The notes under the pieces: model-generated | Seen by the model: the letters and a program-made list of their open reading frames with translations, nothing else | Database searches by the model: none | Told to the model about the DNA's origin: nothing | Program-made: the position numbers and the translations under genes | In this document: piece by piece, positions 63,716 through 64,000 of the stretch | How the letters are laid out: every line of letters begins with the position of its first letter | How positions within the stretch are numbered: the first letter of the stretch is position 1 | From: Staphylococcus lloydii | GTDB taxonomy: Bacteria > Bacillota > Bacilli > Staphylococcales > Staphylococcaceae | Assembly: GCF_015775975.1 (NCBI RefSeq) | Contig: NZ_CP064056.1 | Location: forward strand, 682,001 to 746,000 | DNA length: 64,000 nucleotides | Direction of reading: 5' to 3'

Positions 63716-64000
63716 TTATTGGTTACGCGTATAGTTTCCAGATTTACCGCCAGTTTTAGAGGATAGGTAAGTTTCACCGATAACCATACCTTTATCTAAT
63801 GCTTTTGTCATGTCGTAAATGGTTAGTGCTACAACAGAGGCGGCCGTTAAAGCTTCCATTTCAACACCAGTTTTACCTGTCGTAGAAACTGAAGTTGTAA
63901 TGTTAAGTGTATAGTCATTGTCGTTAGTAACCCAATCAAAACTGACATCGATGCCACTTAAAGGTAAGGGATGGCACATCAGTATGATAGTTGAAGTATT
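63716..64000 (-). CDS. moaC: Cyclic pyranopterin monophosphate synthase, 5' end cut by window
   Basis: C-terminal ~94 codons of MoaC, which with MoaA turns GTP into cyclic pyranopterin monophosphate, the first step of the molybdenum cofactor route. Seen: [10 protein letters not shown] at the start of the visible part, the [18 protein letters not shown] signature region, [12 protein letters not shown] and the terminal SSKTGGKSG. The frame stays open to the window edge at 64000, so the N-terminal ~65 residues lie outside. It is convergent with moaB. The internal Met in LMCHPL is not the start. Confidence 0.95.
   Translation of the reverse strand, partial: NTSTIILMCHPLPLSGIDVSFDWVTNDNDYTLNITTSVSTTGKTGVEMEALTAASVVALTIYDMTKALDKGMVIGETYLSSKTGGKSGNYTRNQ

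Overview
The window is chromosomal DNA of a low-GC Firmicute and reads as a Staphylococcus. Gene order around rsaI-suhB-lcpC-fdhA, the secreted CHAP proteins, sarR and fhuD2, and the mod/moa block match the S. aureus core genome as I remember it. A complete galRKET operon, a hut cluster paired with a LysR gene, and a SulP/amidohydrolase pair suggest a coagulase-negative species, perhaps of the saprophyticus/xylosus/cohnii group. That species placement is inference from memory and was not searched. I see no tRNA, rRNA, insertion sequence, prophage or CRISPR array.

Layout. 0.2-6.7 kb: a two-gene ABC exporter, galM, a MOSC gene broken by an in-frame stop, rpiA and lyrA/spdC. 7-12 kb: histidine degradation (hutG, a LysR regulator, hutUI). 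12-19 kb: SulP permease plus M20 amidohydrolase, a SigB-type SDR gene, a 0.87-kb tandem-repeat array, a flavin reductase, a NhaC-family antiporter behind a structured leader, and an AHSA1 protein. 19-26.6 kb: RpiR regulator and glucoside PTS, an unknown two-domain protein, a BASS transporter with a CodY-like box, a HAD phosphatase, small membrane proteins and an amino acid permease. 26.7-31 kb: the MurNAc recycling operon mupG-murQ-murP-murR behind a perfect cre palindrome. 31-41 kb: CPBP protease, WYL-type regulator, RsaI-like sRNA, suhB-like phosphatase, lcpC, the FdhA-like molybdoenzyme with DUF1641, a membrane glucosaminidase and an FAD monooxygenase. 41.5-50 kb: hydroxyacid dehydrogenase, SMR pair, two CHAP proteins, opine-type dehydrogenase plus NhaC, a DoxX protein and sarR. 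50-64 kb: acyl-CoA dehydrogenase, fhuD2 (Fur box), bioY (BirA operator), GNAT, fdhD, galRKET, modABC, moeB, moaB and a partial moaC.

Several genes share molybdenum. modABC imports molybdate, moeB/moaB/moaC build the pterin cofactor, FdhD activates formate-dehydrogenase-type enzymes, and fdhA encodes the likely client. The broken MOSC gene belongs to a family linked to the same cofactor. A second theme is carbon control: cre-like sites lie before hutG, the glucoside PTS, mupG and the RsaI-like sRNA. A third is the cell wall: lyrA, lcpC, the glucosaminidase, two CHAP proteins and MurNAc recovery.

The least explained parts are the tandem repeat array (15272-16138), the structured leader before the NhaC gene (16861-17005), the opine-dehydrogenase/NhaC pair, the Cys-Gln active-site variant in FdhA, and two genes interrupted by in-frame TAA codons at probable glutamine positions.
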